In this document: positions 19,130 through 29,740 of the stretch, piece by piece
Numbering within the stretch: the stretch's first letter is position 1
Layout: every line of letters starts with the position of its first letter
Assembly (NCBI RefSeq): GCF_002858865.1
Contig: NZ_PJRR01000019.1
Coordinates: forward strand, 520,656 to 584,655
Direction of reading: 5' to 3'
From: Caulobacter vibrioides
GTDB taxonomy: Bacteria; Pseudomonadota; Alphaproteobacteria; Caulobacterales; Caulobacteraceae
DNA: 64,000 nt
Translations under genes and position numbers: made by a program
The notes under the pieces: model-generated
What the model was told of the DNA's origin: nothing
The model's database searches: none
The model's input: only the letters and a program-made list of their open reading frames with translations

Positions 19130-20578
19130 TCAGGGGGAGGACGGCAAGGTCCCGGTCTGCGCCAAGGCCTTGAACCAACCGTAGGACGCCTTCGGGATCC
19201 TACGGCCGCTGGCGGCTTCCATCGTCGTGATCCCGAACTTCGAGGTGTAGCCCAGGTCCCACTCGAAATTGTCGATCAGGGTCCACTCGAAATACCCCCT
19301 GACGTCACAACCCGCCTCGCGGGCCGCCAGCACCGCCTCAAGGTGGCGGCGCAAGTACTTGATGCGGAAGGTGTCATCCAAGATCGCTGGACCGCTGCTG
19401 AACGGGTCGGAACATCCGTTCTCGGTCACCAGCATCTTGGGCGCGCCGTACTCGCGGCGCACACGATCCAGAACCTCGAACAGGCCGGACGGATCTATGT
19501 GCCGGCCGAACGCGTCCTGCTCGGCGCTATTGGGCGCGGCGGCGGCGGCGATCTTGCTGGGCGCCGACAGATCCAGCCGCACGTAGGCCGGCGCGTAGTA
19601 GTTCACCCCCAGGAAATCAACGGGCTGGCGCGTGGTCTTCAAGTCGCCGTCGCGAAGCACGCCCCTGAGCGGTTCCTCCATCGCCTTGGGGTAGGTTCCC
19701 TTGAACAGCGGGTCGAGCCAGGCAAGGTTCCAGATCTCGTCCAGACCATCCGACGCCAGCCGGTTCCAGAACGCCAATGGCCCACCCGCCGGCCGGCACG
19801 GCTGAAGCGCCATCGTGGTGCCTACCGAAAGGTCGCTCCGCGCCGCGCGCAGAGCCTGGATCGCCAGTCCCTGGCCCAGATTCATATGGTGCGTGACTGG
19901 ACCCAGTAGCGCAGCGTCCTTGAGCCCCGGTGCATGATCGCCCAGCACGTGGCCGAACACGGTATGGACCGCCGCCTCATTGAGAATGATGTAGTTCTTC
20001 AGCCGGTCGCCCAGCCGCTCGACCACGGCGCGCGCATAGTCCGCCAGACGCTGGGCCGTGTCGCGGTTCGCCCAGCCGCCCTTGTCCTGCAGGCCTTGCG
20101 GCAGGTCCCAATGAAACAGGGTGGCGTAGGGTGTGATCCCTTTGGCCAGCAGCGCGTCGACCAGCCGCGAATAGTGATCGAGGCCTGCGGCGTTCACCGC
20201 GCCCGCCCCGGTCGGCAGAATCCGCGACCAGCTCATCGAGAACCGATAAGCGCTCAGGCTGGCGCCGGCGATCAGGTCGACATCGTCCTGGTAGCGCCGA
20301 TAGCTGTCGGTGGCGTCCGCAGCGGTGTCTCCATTCTTGACGTGGCCCGGAACTCTCTCGAACACGTCCCAGATGCTGGGCCCGCGCCCGTCGGCGGTTT
20401 GCGAACCTTCGGTCTGGAAAGCGGCCGTCGCCACGCCCCAGACAAAGTCCTTCGGAAACTGCCGACCCTTGGGGGTCAGGTCCGTTTCGCCCGGCCCCTC
20501 GCACGCCGATAGCCCCAGAGCCGCGCCGCCCAGGGCCAATGTCCCCAGCGCGCGTCGGCTGACGCCTGAGCGATCCAT
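19130..20578 (-). CDS. Exported GH1 beta-glucosidase, probable Tat lipoprotein
   Basis: A 482-residue glycoside hydrolase family 1 TIM barrel. The nucleophile Glu lies in VTENGCSD and the acid/base Glu in ILNEAAV, where the family usually has NEP. The FVWGVATAAFQTEGS, YRFSMSWSRILPTG and FEWTLIDNFEWDLGY blocks are typical. The N-terminus has an Arg pair (VSRRALGTLALGGAALG) followed by LSAC, a good lipobox, so export by Tat and lipid anchoring are likely. It would hydrolyse beta-glucosides outside the cytoplasm. Most bacterial GH1 enzymes are cytoplasmic. Confidence 0.93.
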   Translation of the reverse strand: MDRSGVSRRALGTLALGGAALGLSACEGPGETDLTPKGRQFPKDFVWGVATAAFQTEGSQTADGRGPSIWDVFERVPGHVKNGDTAADATDSYRRYQDDVDLIAGASLSAYRFSMSWSRILPTGAGAVNAAGLDHYSRLVDALLAKGITPYATLFHWDLPQGLQDKGGWANRDTAQRLADYARAVVERLGDRLKNYIILNEAAVHTVFGHVLGDHAPGLKDAALLGPVTHHMNLGQGLAIQALRAARSDLSVGTTMALQPCRPAGGPLAFWNRLASDGLDEIWNLAWLDPLFKGTYPKAMEEPLRGVLRDGDLKTTRQPVDFLGVNYYAPAYVRLDLSAPSKIAAAAAPNSAEQDAFGRHIDPSGLFEVLDRVRREYGAPKMLVTENGCSDPFSSGPAILDDTFRIKYLRRHLEAVLAAREAGCDVRGYFEWTLIDNFEWDLGYTSKFGITTMEAASGRRIPKASYGWFKALAQTGTLPSSP

Positions 20579-20634
20579 GTCGTCCCCTCCCGTTACGCCT
20601 TGGGAGGAGGATGCGTTGGGATATCGCGGTTCGC

Positions 20635-20790
20635 AATCCTCCCCCTAGCGGGGGAGGTGTCGGCTCGAAGAGACGACGGAGGGGGAAGCAGTAGGCTCTC
20701 CAGCACTTCCCCTTCCGGCGCGGAGTTTATCCTCGGGCCGGCCTATAGCCGGCCCCTGGGGGCGCCACCTCCCCCTCTGGGGGGAGGATT
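20635..20790. repeat. Intergenic inverted-repeat element, 156 bp
   Basis: Terminal arms of 25 nt (20635-20659 and 20766-20790) are inverted copies with two mismatches, and each arm folds into its own hairpin (CCTCCCCC with GGGGGAGG). A further perfect GGGCCGGC/GCCGGCCC hairpin at 20735-20755 lies 44 bp after the metH C-half stop and may end that transcript. It resembles mobile intergenic repeats of alphaproteobacteria and carries no coding frame. Confidence 0.7.
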
Positions 20791-20798
20791 TTCTGTCC

Positions 20799-23486
<2,688 letters not shown>

Positions 23487-23508
23487 TTCAGGATCCAATA
23501 GCAGTCAT

Positions 23509-23657
23509 CCCTTCTCCCCTTGCGGGAGAAGGTGGCCCGCGCAGCGGGTCGGATGAGGGGTTGAAGAACGTCGCCGCCGCGAGACAGCGGTTGAAGGGCC
23601 GGCGAGACCCCTCATCCGTCGCCTTCGGCGACACCTTCTCCCGCAAGGGGAGAAGGG
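23509..23657. repeat. MITE-like inverted-repeat element between the metH halves, 149 bp
   Basis: Perfect 26-nt terminal inverted repeats occupy 23509-23534 and 23632-23657. Internal arms GGATGAGGGGT and ACCCCTCATCC let the whole element fold on itself. It sits 23 bp before the metH C-half start and 19 bp after the N-half stop. It has no coding capacity. Confidence 0.85.
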
Positions 23658-23675
23658 AATTTGCGGCCATAGCCA

Positions 23676-24752
23676 TTAAGCCAACTCGAACGGTTCGAGC
23701 CCCGCCAGGCGCATGGCCTTGGGACGCTCGGGGATCTGGCGCGGCGTCACGCCGCGCACCTCGTCGGCGACGTGACGGATGTGGTCCGGTGTCGTGCCGC
23801 AGCAGCCGCCCAGGATGTTGACGAGGCCGTCCTTGGCCCATTCGTGCAGGGCGTGGCCGGTCTCGTGCGGCTCCTCGTCGTACTGGCCCATGGCGTTGGG
23901 CAGGCCGGCGTTGGGATAGGCTGCAACCAGGGTGTCGGCGACACGGGCCATCTCGGCGATGTGCGGACGCATCAAGTCCGCGCCCAGGGCGCAGTTGAAG
24001 CCCACCGCGAACGGCTTGGCGTGCTTGACGCTGTTCCAGAAGGCCTCGGCCGTCTGCCCCGACAGAGTGCGGCCCGAGCGATCGGTGATGGTGCCGCTGA
24101 TCCAGATCGGCAGCTCCTCGTGCCCCTCGTCGCGCCAGTCTAGGATCGCCTTGATCGCGGCCTTGCAGTTCAGGGTGTCGGTGATGGTCTCGATCAGGAA
24201 GAGATCGACCCCGCCCTGGTAAAGCGCATCCACCTGCTGGCGATAGGCCTCGTAGACCTGGTCGAAGGTCACCTTGCGCGCGCCCGGATCGTTCACGTCC
24301 GACGACATCGACAGCATGACGTTCAGCGGCCCCATCGAGCCGGCGATGAACTTCGGGCGGTCGGGATTCTGCGCGTTCCAGCGGTCGGCCACCGAGCGGC
24401 CGATCTTGGCGCCTTCCAGGTTGATGTCCCAGACGTCCTGCTCACCCAGGTGATAGTCGGCCTGGGCGATCGTGGTGCCCGAGAAGGTGTTGGTCTCGGA
24501 GATGTCGGCGCCGGCGCTGAAATAGGCGTCATGCAGCTCGGCCACGAGATCGGGCCGCGTCAGGCACAGGATGTCGTTATTGCCCTTCATCTGGCCGTTG
24601 TAGGCGGCGAAGCGCTCGGCGCGGTAGTCGGCCTCGGTCAGCCCCTTCTTCTGAAACATCACGCCCCAGGAGCCGTCGAGAATGAGAATGCGCTCCTTGG
24701 CGGCGGCCTTCAGGGCGGCGACGCGGTTGGCACGAATGGAAAGGTCGGTCAT
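23676..24752 (-). CDS. metH: Methionine synthase, homocysteine-binding half (split MetH)
   Basis: A 358-residue homocysteine S-methyltransferase domain matching the N-terminal module of MetH. It begins with [17 protein letters not shown]. The zinc ligands are the Cys in GFNCALGAD and the Cys pair in [12 protein letters not shown]. It would bind and activate homocysteine for methyl transfer from cobalamin carried by the other half. Its start overlaps the stop of the metallo-beta-lactamase gene by 4 bp, so translation is probably coupled. It needs the downstream half to work. Confidence 0.96.
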   Translation of the reverse strand: MTDLSIRANRVAALKAAAKERILILDGSWGVMFQKKGLTEADYRAERFAAYNGQMKGNNDILCLTRPDLVAELHDAYFSAGADISETNTFSGTTIAQADYHLGEQDVWDINLEGAKIGRSVADRWNAQNPDRPKFIAGSMGPLNVMLSMSSDVNDPGARKVTFDQVYEAYRQQVDALYQGGVDLFLIETITDTLNCKAAIKAILDWRDEGHEELPIWISGTITDRSGRTLSGQTAEAFWNSVKHAKPFAVGFNCALGADLMRPHIAEMARVADTLVAAYPNAGLPNAMGQYDEEPHETGHALHEWAKDGLVNILGGCCGTTPDHIRHVADEVRGVTPRQIPERPKAMRLAGLEPFELA

Positions 24753-25618
24753 CGGTTGGGCCCCGCCGCCTGCTGGCGCGCGAGCTCCTTGTTGAAGGCG
24801 GCTTCGGAGGCGTCGACGAACCGGGCAAGCTCGCCTGGGTCGACAAAGGCGTTGGGATCACCGCGCAGCTGCTTCTGGCGCTTGGCCAGCAGGTTCCCCT
24901 GCTCTTCGTGCGCGGGCAGCATCACGTCGGTAGGAATGGCGCGCAGCTTGGCGAAGCTGGCGCGATAGTCGGCGACGATGGTCCGGTGGGTCTTGTTGCC
25001 CACGAGCACATTGCCTGCCACCGACAGCGAGCACGGGAAGGTGACGGTCAGCGGCCGCCCCTTCTCGACCACGGCCGTGGTCCAGCTGGTGCAGCCAATG
25101 GTGTGGCCCGGCGTCAGGTGGGCGACCATGGCGATCTCGCCCAGCTTCAGCTTGGTCTGGTCGCCGAAGCTCCTGTCGGGCTTGGCGGCCGGCATCGGCG
25201 TTGGGCCATAGATATTGTCGCCGATGTGGTGGCCCGCCGCCATGGCCGGGGCGTCGTCGCGCGAGATCCACAGCTTGGCGCCGGTGTCGGCCTTCAACTG
25301 CGCCAGACCGCCGGCGTGATCGTAGTGGGCGTGGGTGTTGATCAGGATCTTCACGTCCGCAAGCTGGAAGCCCAGCGCCGTGATGTTGCGCTCGACCAGC
25401 TTGCCCGTCTCGGCGTTCGGCCCGCCGTCCAGCACCACATGGCCCTCGGACGACGTGATCAGCCAGGACGAGATGCCCTCGGTGCCGACGTAATAGATGT
25501 TGCCGACCACACGGTAGGGCTTGGTCGGCTTGGTCCAGTTGGCCGGCATGTCGTCGGCGTGGGCCGCCGAGGCCAGAGCCAACAGCGACGCAGCGGCGGC
25601 CAGGATCAGGCGCTTCAT
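24749..25618 (-). CDS. blaCAU: Subclass B3 metallo-beta-lactamase, CAU-1-like
   Basis: A 289-residue exported protein with a signal peptide ending ASAAHA near residue 20. The zinc-binding HAHYDH motif lies at residues 96-101, with GGL after it. The next His is in TPGHTIGCTSW, and a later His in LPAHEEQGN. This pattern and length fit subclass B3 metallo-beta-lactamases, and from memory the sequence matches CAU-1 of Caulobacter crescentus. It hydrolyses beta-lactams in the periplasm. Both ends overlap neighbours by 4 bp (metF before, metH N-half after), so it is embedded in the methionine operon. Confidence 0.93.
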   Translation of the reverse strand: MKRLILAAAASLLALASAAHADDMPANWTKPTKPYRVVGNIYYVGTEGISSWLITSSEGHVVLDGGPNAETGKLVERNITALGFQLADVKILINTHAHYDHAGGLAQLKADTGAKLWISRDDAPAMAAGHHIGDNIYGPTPMPAAKPDRSFGDQTKLKLGEIAMVAHLTPGHTIGCTSWTTAVVEKGRPLTVTFPCSLSVAGNVLVGNKTHRTIVADYRASFAKLRAIPTDVMLPAHEEQGNLLAKRQKQLRGDPNAFVDPGELARFVDASEAAFNKELARQQAAGPNR

Positions 25619-26559
25619 GCGGCGACCTCCGACGCGGCGGGCGAGACCTCGCGCACGCCCAGCACCCGGCAGATGGCGTAAACGAGATCGGCCCGGTTCA
25701 GGGTGTAGAAGTGGAAGTCCTCGAAACCCTGTTCCTGCAGCTTGGCGCACATCTCGGCGGCCACCGAACAGGCGATCAGGCGGCGGGTCTCGGCATCGTT
25801 TTCCAGGCCGTCGAATAGGTTGCCCAGCCAGGACGGGATGGCCGTCTGGCAGGCGGCGGCCATCTTCTTCAAGCCCGCGAAATTGGTCACCGGCATGATC
25901 CCCGGCACGATCGGAATGGTGATGCCCGCCGCGCGCACCTTGTCGACGAAGCGCAGGAACGCGTCGAGGTCGAAGAAGAACTGGCTGATGCCTAGGGTCG
26001 CGCCGGCGTCGACCTTCTGCTTCAAGACGTCGATGTCGTGCTCCAACGAGGGGCTCTCGGGATGCTTCTCGGGATAGACCCCGACCAGCACCTCGAACGG
26101 CGCGATCGCGCGCACGGCCTTGGTCAGCTCCGTGGCGTTGGCGTAGCCGTCGGCGCGCGGCACATAGACCCCGCCGATGCCGCCCTCGCCGGGCGGCGGA
26201 TCGCCCCGCAGCGAAACGATGTGACGGACCCCGGTCTCCCAGTACTCGCGAATGACCTCATCGACCTCGTCGCGGCTGGCCCCGACGCAGGTCAGGTGCG
26301 CGGCCGGCTTGAGGCTGGTCTCATCCAGGATGCGCTTGACGGTGCGGTGCGTGCGCTCGCGCGTGGAGCCACCCGCGCCGTAGGTCACGGACACGAACGC
26401 TGGATCCAGCGGCGCCAGGCGTGTGATCGCCTGCCACAGGCTCTCTTCCATCTGCGGAGTCTTGGGCGGGAAGAACTCGAACGACACGCGCGGACGGCCG
26501 GTCCGCTCGCCGGCTCGTGCGACGGGACCGATCACGCGGCGGGTGGGCGGAAGGGTCAT
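25615..26559 (-). CDS. metF: Methylenetetrahydrofolate reductase
   Basis: MetF reduces 5,10-methylenetetrahydrofolate to 5-methyltetrahydrofolate, the methyl donor for MetH, with FAD. It shows SFEFFPPKT with the catalytic Glu near residue 28, TYGAGGSTRERT, HLTCVGASRDE, LRGDPP and FFFDLDAFLRF. At 314 residues it is of bacterial size. The ATG at 26559 overlaps the stop of the ArsR-methyltransferase gene. It directly feeds the metH halves in the same operon. Confidence 0.97.
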   Translation of the reverse strand: MTLPPTRRVIGPVARAGERTGRPRVSFEFFPPKTPQMEESLWQAITRLAPLDPAFVSVTYGAGGSTRERTHRTVKRILDETSLKPAAHLTCVGASRDEVDEVIREYWETGVRHIVSLRGDPPPGEGGIGGVYVPRADGYANATELTKAVRAIAPFEVLVGVYPEKHPESPSLEHDIDVLKQKVDAGATLGISQFFFDLDAFLRFVDKVRAAGITIPIVPGIMPVTNFAGLKKMAAACQTAIPSWLGNLFDGLENDAETRRLIACSVAAEMCAKLQEQGFEDFHFYTLNRADLVYAICRVLGVREVSPAASEVAA

Positions 26560-27533
26560 GCGGCGCTCCTTTCGAGGGATGCCTTGCCGGGACGGCGTGC
26601 GGTCCAGATCTTGACGGTCAGCCCCTCGGCCGTCGCCGGCGGCAGGGCGATATTGCTTTCCAGGACAAGACCCGCCGCCTGCAGCCAGGCGACGATCTCG
26701 GCGTCGTCAAAGCCCAGCCGACGGTGTTGGTGAACCTCGCGCAGGAACTCGTGATCATGCGGCGCGAAATCGGCGATCAGCAGCAGACCACCCGGCGTCA
26801 CCAGACGCGCGGCCTCGGCCACCGCCGTGGCGGGATCGGTCAGATAATGCAGCACCTGGTGCACGGTGACGAGATCGGCGCAGCCGCCCGGCAAGCCGGT
26901 GCGGAAGATGTCACCGTGCCGCAGCTCGCAGGCGGTGAGACCGGCCTTGGAAACCTCGTCGCGGGCGATGTTCAGCATCTGTTGCGACAGATCCAGACCC
27001 AGCGCGTTGGCGGCGCGCTTGCCCAGCAGGGTCAGCATGCGCCCCGCGCCGGCGCCCAGGTCGACCATCTCGTCGAACGGACCTTCGCCGGTGGCGCGAA
27101 GGATCGCCGCCTCGACCTCGGCCTCGTCGACATAGAGCGAGCGGATCTCGTTCCAGCGCGCGGCGTTGCGGGCGAAATAGGCTTGGGCGTCAGTCGAGCG
27201 CTCAGCCCGCACGGCGGCCAGCTTGTCGGCGTCCGACTGGACGGTCTCGTCGCCCTCGTCGATCAGGTCCAGCGCCTGCTCGACCAGCAGACGGCCCGGC
27301 GACTTGGCGGCCAGGCGATAGAACACCCAGGCGCCGTCCGGGAAGCGCTCCACGAGACCGGCCTCGGCCAGAAGCTTCAGGTGACGCGACACGCGCGGCT
27401 GACTCTGATCGAGGATCCGGCACAGCTCCAGAACCGACAGCTCCTCGGCCGCCAGCAACGCCAAAAGCCGCAGGCGCGTCGACTCACCGGCCGCGCGCAG
27501 CACCTCGACAACCTGTTCGGCGCTCAATCTCAT
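26556..27533 (-). CDS. ArsR-type regulator fused to a SAM methyltransferase domain
   Basis: A 325-residue protein. Residues 1-90 are a winged helix of the ArsR type (STRLRLLALLAAEELSVLELC, then SQPRVSRHLKLLAEAGLVERF). Residues ~130-290 are a class I methyltransferase with EMVDLGAGAGRMLTLLG and DLVTVHQVLHYL. This arrangement is known from SahR-like regulators of methionine and SAM metabolism, where the methyltransferase domain senses SAM or SAH. It heads the methionine operon and overlaps metF by 4 bp. The palindrome at 27536-27559 ends 2 nt before its start codon, which points to autoregulation. Confidence 0.9.
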   Translation of the reverse strand: MRLSAEQVVEVLRAAGESTRLRLLALLAAEELSVLELCRILDQSQPRVSRHLKLLAEAGLVERFPDGAWVFYRLAAKSPGRLLVEQALDLIDEGDETVQSDADKLAAVRAERSTDAQAYFARNAARWNEIRSLYVDEAEVEAAILRATGEGPFDEMVDLGAGAGRMLTLLGKRAANALGLDLSQQMLNIARDEVSKAGLTACELRHGDIFRTGLPGGCADLVTVHQVLHYLTDPATAVAEAARLVTPGGLLLIADFAPHDHEFLREVHQHRRLGFDDAEIVAWLQAAGLVLESNIALPPATAEGLTVKIWTARRPGKASLERSAA

Positions 27534-27535
27534 GA

Positions 27536-27559
27536 GGACATAAAGATATCTTTATGTCC
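27536..27559. promoter_or_regulatory. Perfect 24-bp palindrome, probable operator of the methionine operon
   Basis: Each 12-nt half is GGACATAAAGAT or its exact complement, with dyad centre at 27547/27548. On the minus strand it ends 2 nt before the ATG of the ArsR-methyltransferase gene. That leaves no room for a normal ribosome site and suggests a leaderless transcript or an operator overlapping the start. The AT-rich symmetric site fits an ArsR-type dimer. Confidence 0.85.
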
Positions 27560-27576
27560 GATTTGGCAAGAGAAAC

Positions 27577-27954
27577 TTATGCCTCAGAGTCGCCTTTCAG
27601 GGGCTCCCAAAGCTCAATCTTCACCCCGGCGGGGTCCATGAGCCAGGCGAACCGGCCCATGCCGTCTTCGTCTTGACGCCCCACGGGCTCGACGCCCTCG
27701 GCGGCCGCCTTGGCCAGGATCCCATCCATATCATCGACTATGAAATTGATCATGAACGGCGCGGTCGACGGCGCGAAGTATTGGGTGTCGGCGGCGAAGG
27801 GCGACCAGGTCGTCGAGGTTGACCTGGGATGCTCGAACATCGCCCCGCCCCAGTCATGGATCTCAAAGCCCAGCACCCGCGCGTACCAGTCGCGGACAGC
27901 CTTGGGATCCTCGGCCATGTAGAAGACGCCACCCAGTCCCAGCACCTTGGCCAT
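27577..27954 (-). CDS. VOC family (glyoxalase/bleomycin-resistance-like) protein
   Basis: A 125-residue vicinal-oxygen-chelate protein with the paired beta-alpha-beta-beta-beta modules. These are GVFYMAEDPKAVRDWYARVLGFEIHDWGG in the first half, and INFIVDDMDGILAKAAAEGVE and FAWLMDPAGVKIELWEP in the second. The final Glu of KIELWEP is a usual metal ligand. GGAAGGGGG precedes the ATG. The substrate is unknown. It lies 44 bp upstream of the methionine operon start, on the same strand. Confidence 0.88.
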   Translation of the reverse strand: MAKVLGLGGVFYMAEDPKAVRDWYARVLGFEIHDWGGAMFEHPRSTSTTWSPFAADTQYFAPSTAPFMINFIVDDMDGILAKAAAEGVEPVGRQDEDGMGRFAWLMDPAGVKIELWEPLKGDSEA

Positions 27955-27985
27955 GTCACGCCCCCTTCCCCTCCGGCACTATAGC

Positions 27986-28858
27986 TCAGCAGACGATCGA
28001 CAGCACCTGCTCCCGCAGCCAGACGTTCCCCGCGTCCGCGTCCAGCTGCGGCGGGTGCATGATCCACTGCTGGTCGGGCTCCTGCGGCGTAGGCAGCTCG
28101 ACGCAACGCACGCCGAGCGGGGCGCCCAGAGCGCCGACCATCCGCGAAGGCAGCACCGCTACATGGTCGCCTCGCACGACCAGCTGTAGGGCCAGAAGGT
28201 AGTGGGGCACGACGACGGCGATGCGTCTTGCGCGCCCCTGCTCGGCCAGCCAGCGGTCGACGGGATCGCGCGCGGCTCCGGCCCCGATCACCGCCACGTG
28301 CTTCAGGTCAAGAAGGTCTCCGCTAGGCGCCTCGCCCGAAAAGGCCAGGACGTCATGGTCCTGATAGAGGGGCGTCATGCGGTAATTGGGAAAGGCCTCG
28401 ACCTCGGTGGTGATGACCAAGTCGAGGTCCCGAGGTTGCTCGGACTGGGGGCGCCAAGGCGAGAGCTCCAGCCGGCAGCCCGGCGCGGCCATGGCCAGCC
28501 GGGCCAGCAGGTCGGGCAGGATCACCGCCGCCACCACGTCCGGGATCACCGCCCGGAACACGCGGGTCGCGGTCGCCGGGTCGAAGCTGGCCTGAGCATA
28601 GAGATCCTGAGCCTGGCGCAGCAGCGCCGCCAAAGGTGCGCGCAGGGCCTCCGCACGCGGGGTCGTCCGCATCCGTCCGGCCACCCGGACCAGCAGGGGG
28701 TCGTCGAACGCCTCGCGCAACCGTCCCAGCGTCCGACTGACCGCGGGCTGCGACAGGCCCAGCCGTTCGCCCGCCAGGGTCAGATTCTCGCACTCCAGGA
28801 TGACGTCGGCGGCGACCAGCAGGTCGAGCTTGCCGCGCAGAATATGCGGATCACGCAT
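27986..28858 (-). CDS. LysR-family transcriptional regulator
   Basis: A 290-residue protein. The winged helix is at residues ~5-65 (LTLAGERLGLSQPAVSRTLGRLREAFDDPLLVR), followed by the two-lobed effector domain with FRAVIPDVVAAVILPDLLARL and VVVPHYLLALQLVVRGDHVAVLPSRM. It is divergent from the SnoaL-like gene with 72 bp between, and a T-N11-A box lies in the gap, so it probably controls that gene. The effector is unknown. The ATG at 28858 was chosen as the start of the helix-turn-helix domain. Confidence 0.9.
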   Translation of the reverse strand: MRDPHILRGKLDLLVAADVILECENLTLAGERLGLSQPAVSRTLGRLREAFDDPLLVRVAGRMRTTPRAEALRAPLAALLRQAQDLYAQASFDPATATRVFRAVIPDVVAAVILPDLLARLAMAAPGCRLELSPWRPQSEQPRDLDLVITTEVEAFPNYRMTPLYQDHDVLAFSGEAPSGDLLDLKHVAVIGAGAARDPVDRWLAEQGRARRIAVVVPHYLLALQLVVRGDHVAVLPSRMVGALGAPLGVRCVELPTPQEPDQQWIMHPPQLDADAGNVWLREQVLSIVC

Positions 28859-28874
28859 CGTATATATCCAGGCT

Positions 28875-28889
28875 ATGCATTTCACGCAT
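28875..28889. promoter_or_regulatory. LysR-type box (ATGC-N7-GCAT)
   Basis: An inverted ATGC/GCAT pair with T-N11-A geometry lies in the 72-bp gap between the divergent LysR gene and the SnoaL-like gene, 42 bp before the latter's start. Confidence 0.6.
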
Positions 28890-28930
28890 GAACCTAGCGG
28901 ATCGTATCCTGACGTCCAAAGGAGATCCGC

Positions 28931-29365
28931 ATGAGCGCTCAGGAAAACAAGGAAACCATCCGCCGCGTCTACGCCGCCCTGGAGACGGGCGACCGGAGTG
29001 TGTTCGGCGACAGCGTCCACCCCAACTATGTCTGGCGCCTAGCCGGAAGCTCGGACTGGTCACGCCGCTTCGAGGGCCAAGAGGCCATACGCCGTGACCT
29101 GCTGGCGCCACTGTTCAGCCTGTTCGCAGACACCTACACGGCCAGCGCCGTCACCCTGGTCGCCGAGGACGACCGGGTCGTGGCCGAGGTGCGCGGCAAG
29201 GTGCTGACCAAGACCGGCCAGCGCTACGACAACGACTACTGCTTCGTGTTCCGCTTCCGCGAAGGGAAGATCGCCGAGATCGTTGAGTACTGCGACACCG
29301 ACCTATGCGTCCGGGCGCTGGGCTCTTACGACGACGCCGTGTCGGCCTCGCGCGGGAGCGCTTGA
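28931..29365 (+). CDS. SnoaL-like (NTF2 fold) protein
   Basis: A 144-residue single-domain NTF2/SnoaL-like protein. It has the N-terminal helix ETIRRVYAALETGDRSVFGD, HPNYVWRLAG and FEGQEAIRRDLLAPLFSLF. The beta-sheet is VVAEVRGKVLT, YCFVFRFREGKIAEIVEYCDT. Family members include cyclases, isomerases and dehydratases, so the reaction cannot be given. AAAGGAG precedes the ATG by 6 nt. Its 3' end overlaps the convergent HxlR gene by 40 bp. Confidence 0.85.
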   Translation: MSAQENKETIRRVYAALETGDRSVFGDSVHPNYVWRLAGSSDWSRRFEGQEAIRRDLLAPLFSLFADTYTASAVTLVAEDDRVVAEVRGKVLTKTGQRYDNDYCFVFRFREGKIAEIVEYCDTDLCVRALGSYDDAVSASRGSA

Positions 29366-29709
29366 AGGGCGGCGGCCCAGGCCTCAGACCAAGCCATCAG
29401 GGGCCAAAGGGCGGCGATCAGCTCGCCTCCCCGCACGCTCAGACCATAGCCCCCGTCGGCGACCACGATGTCGGCGGCGCGTAGCTCGGCCAATCGCGCA
29501 TTCAGCGTGCCAGGCGGCAGCTCAGCGCCGGCCTGCAAGGCGCGGAAGGTCAGAACTCGGCCCTCGCGCAGTTCCCAGACGATCCGGAGCGCCCCTCGGC
29601 GGCCCAGCAGATCCAGCGCGGCCATGATCGGCTTGCCAGTCTCAGAACCACGCACGGCGCGCCCCGGAAGTGGCGCTTCAGTTTTTGTAGCGTCATCGCG
29701 ATCCAGCAT
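29326..29709 (-). CDS. HxlR-type winged-helix regulator
   Basis: A 127-residue protein with an HxlR-like winged helix: DLLGRRGALRIVWELREGRVLTFRALQ, PPGTLNARLAELRAADIVV and YGLSVRGGELI. It lacks the usual N-terminal Cys of redox-sensing HxlR proteins, so a ligand sensor is more likely. It is divergent from the carboxymuconolactone decarboxylase gene. A 13-nt palindrome lies 2 nt before its own start codon, consistent with autoregulation and control of the neighbour. Confidence 0.87.
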   Translation of the reverse strand: MLDRDDATKTEAPLPGRAVRGSETGKPIMAALDLLGRRGALRIVWELREGRVLTFRALQAGAELPPGTLNARLAELRAADIVVADGGYGLSVRGGELIAALWPLMAWSEAWAAALQALPREADTASS

Positions 29710-29711
29710 GA

Positions 29712-29724
29712 TACAAATTTTGTA
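29712..29724. promoter_or_regulatory. HxlR-type operator candidate (TACAAA-T-TTTGTA)
   Basis: A perfect 13-nt palindrome sits between the divergent HxlR and carboxymuconolactone decarboxylase genes. A half-site TTTTTGTA occurs again about 20 bp away, at 29683-29690 inside the HxlR coding start. Confidence 0.65.
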
Positions 29725-29740
29725 GCATGGAGGATTTCAG

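Noticed and set aside
24400..27560. A cobalamin or SAM riboswitch controlling the methionine operon
   Set aside because: The operon start has only the palindrome directly at the start codon and no room for an aptamer; no B12-box sequence was found upstream of the metH halves.
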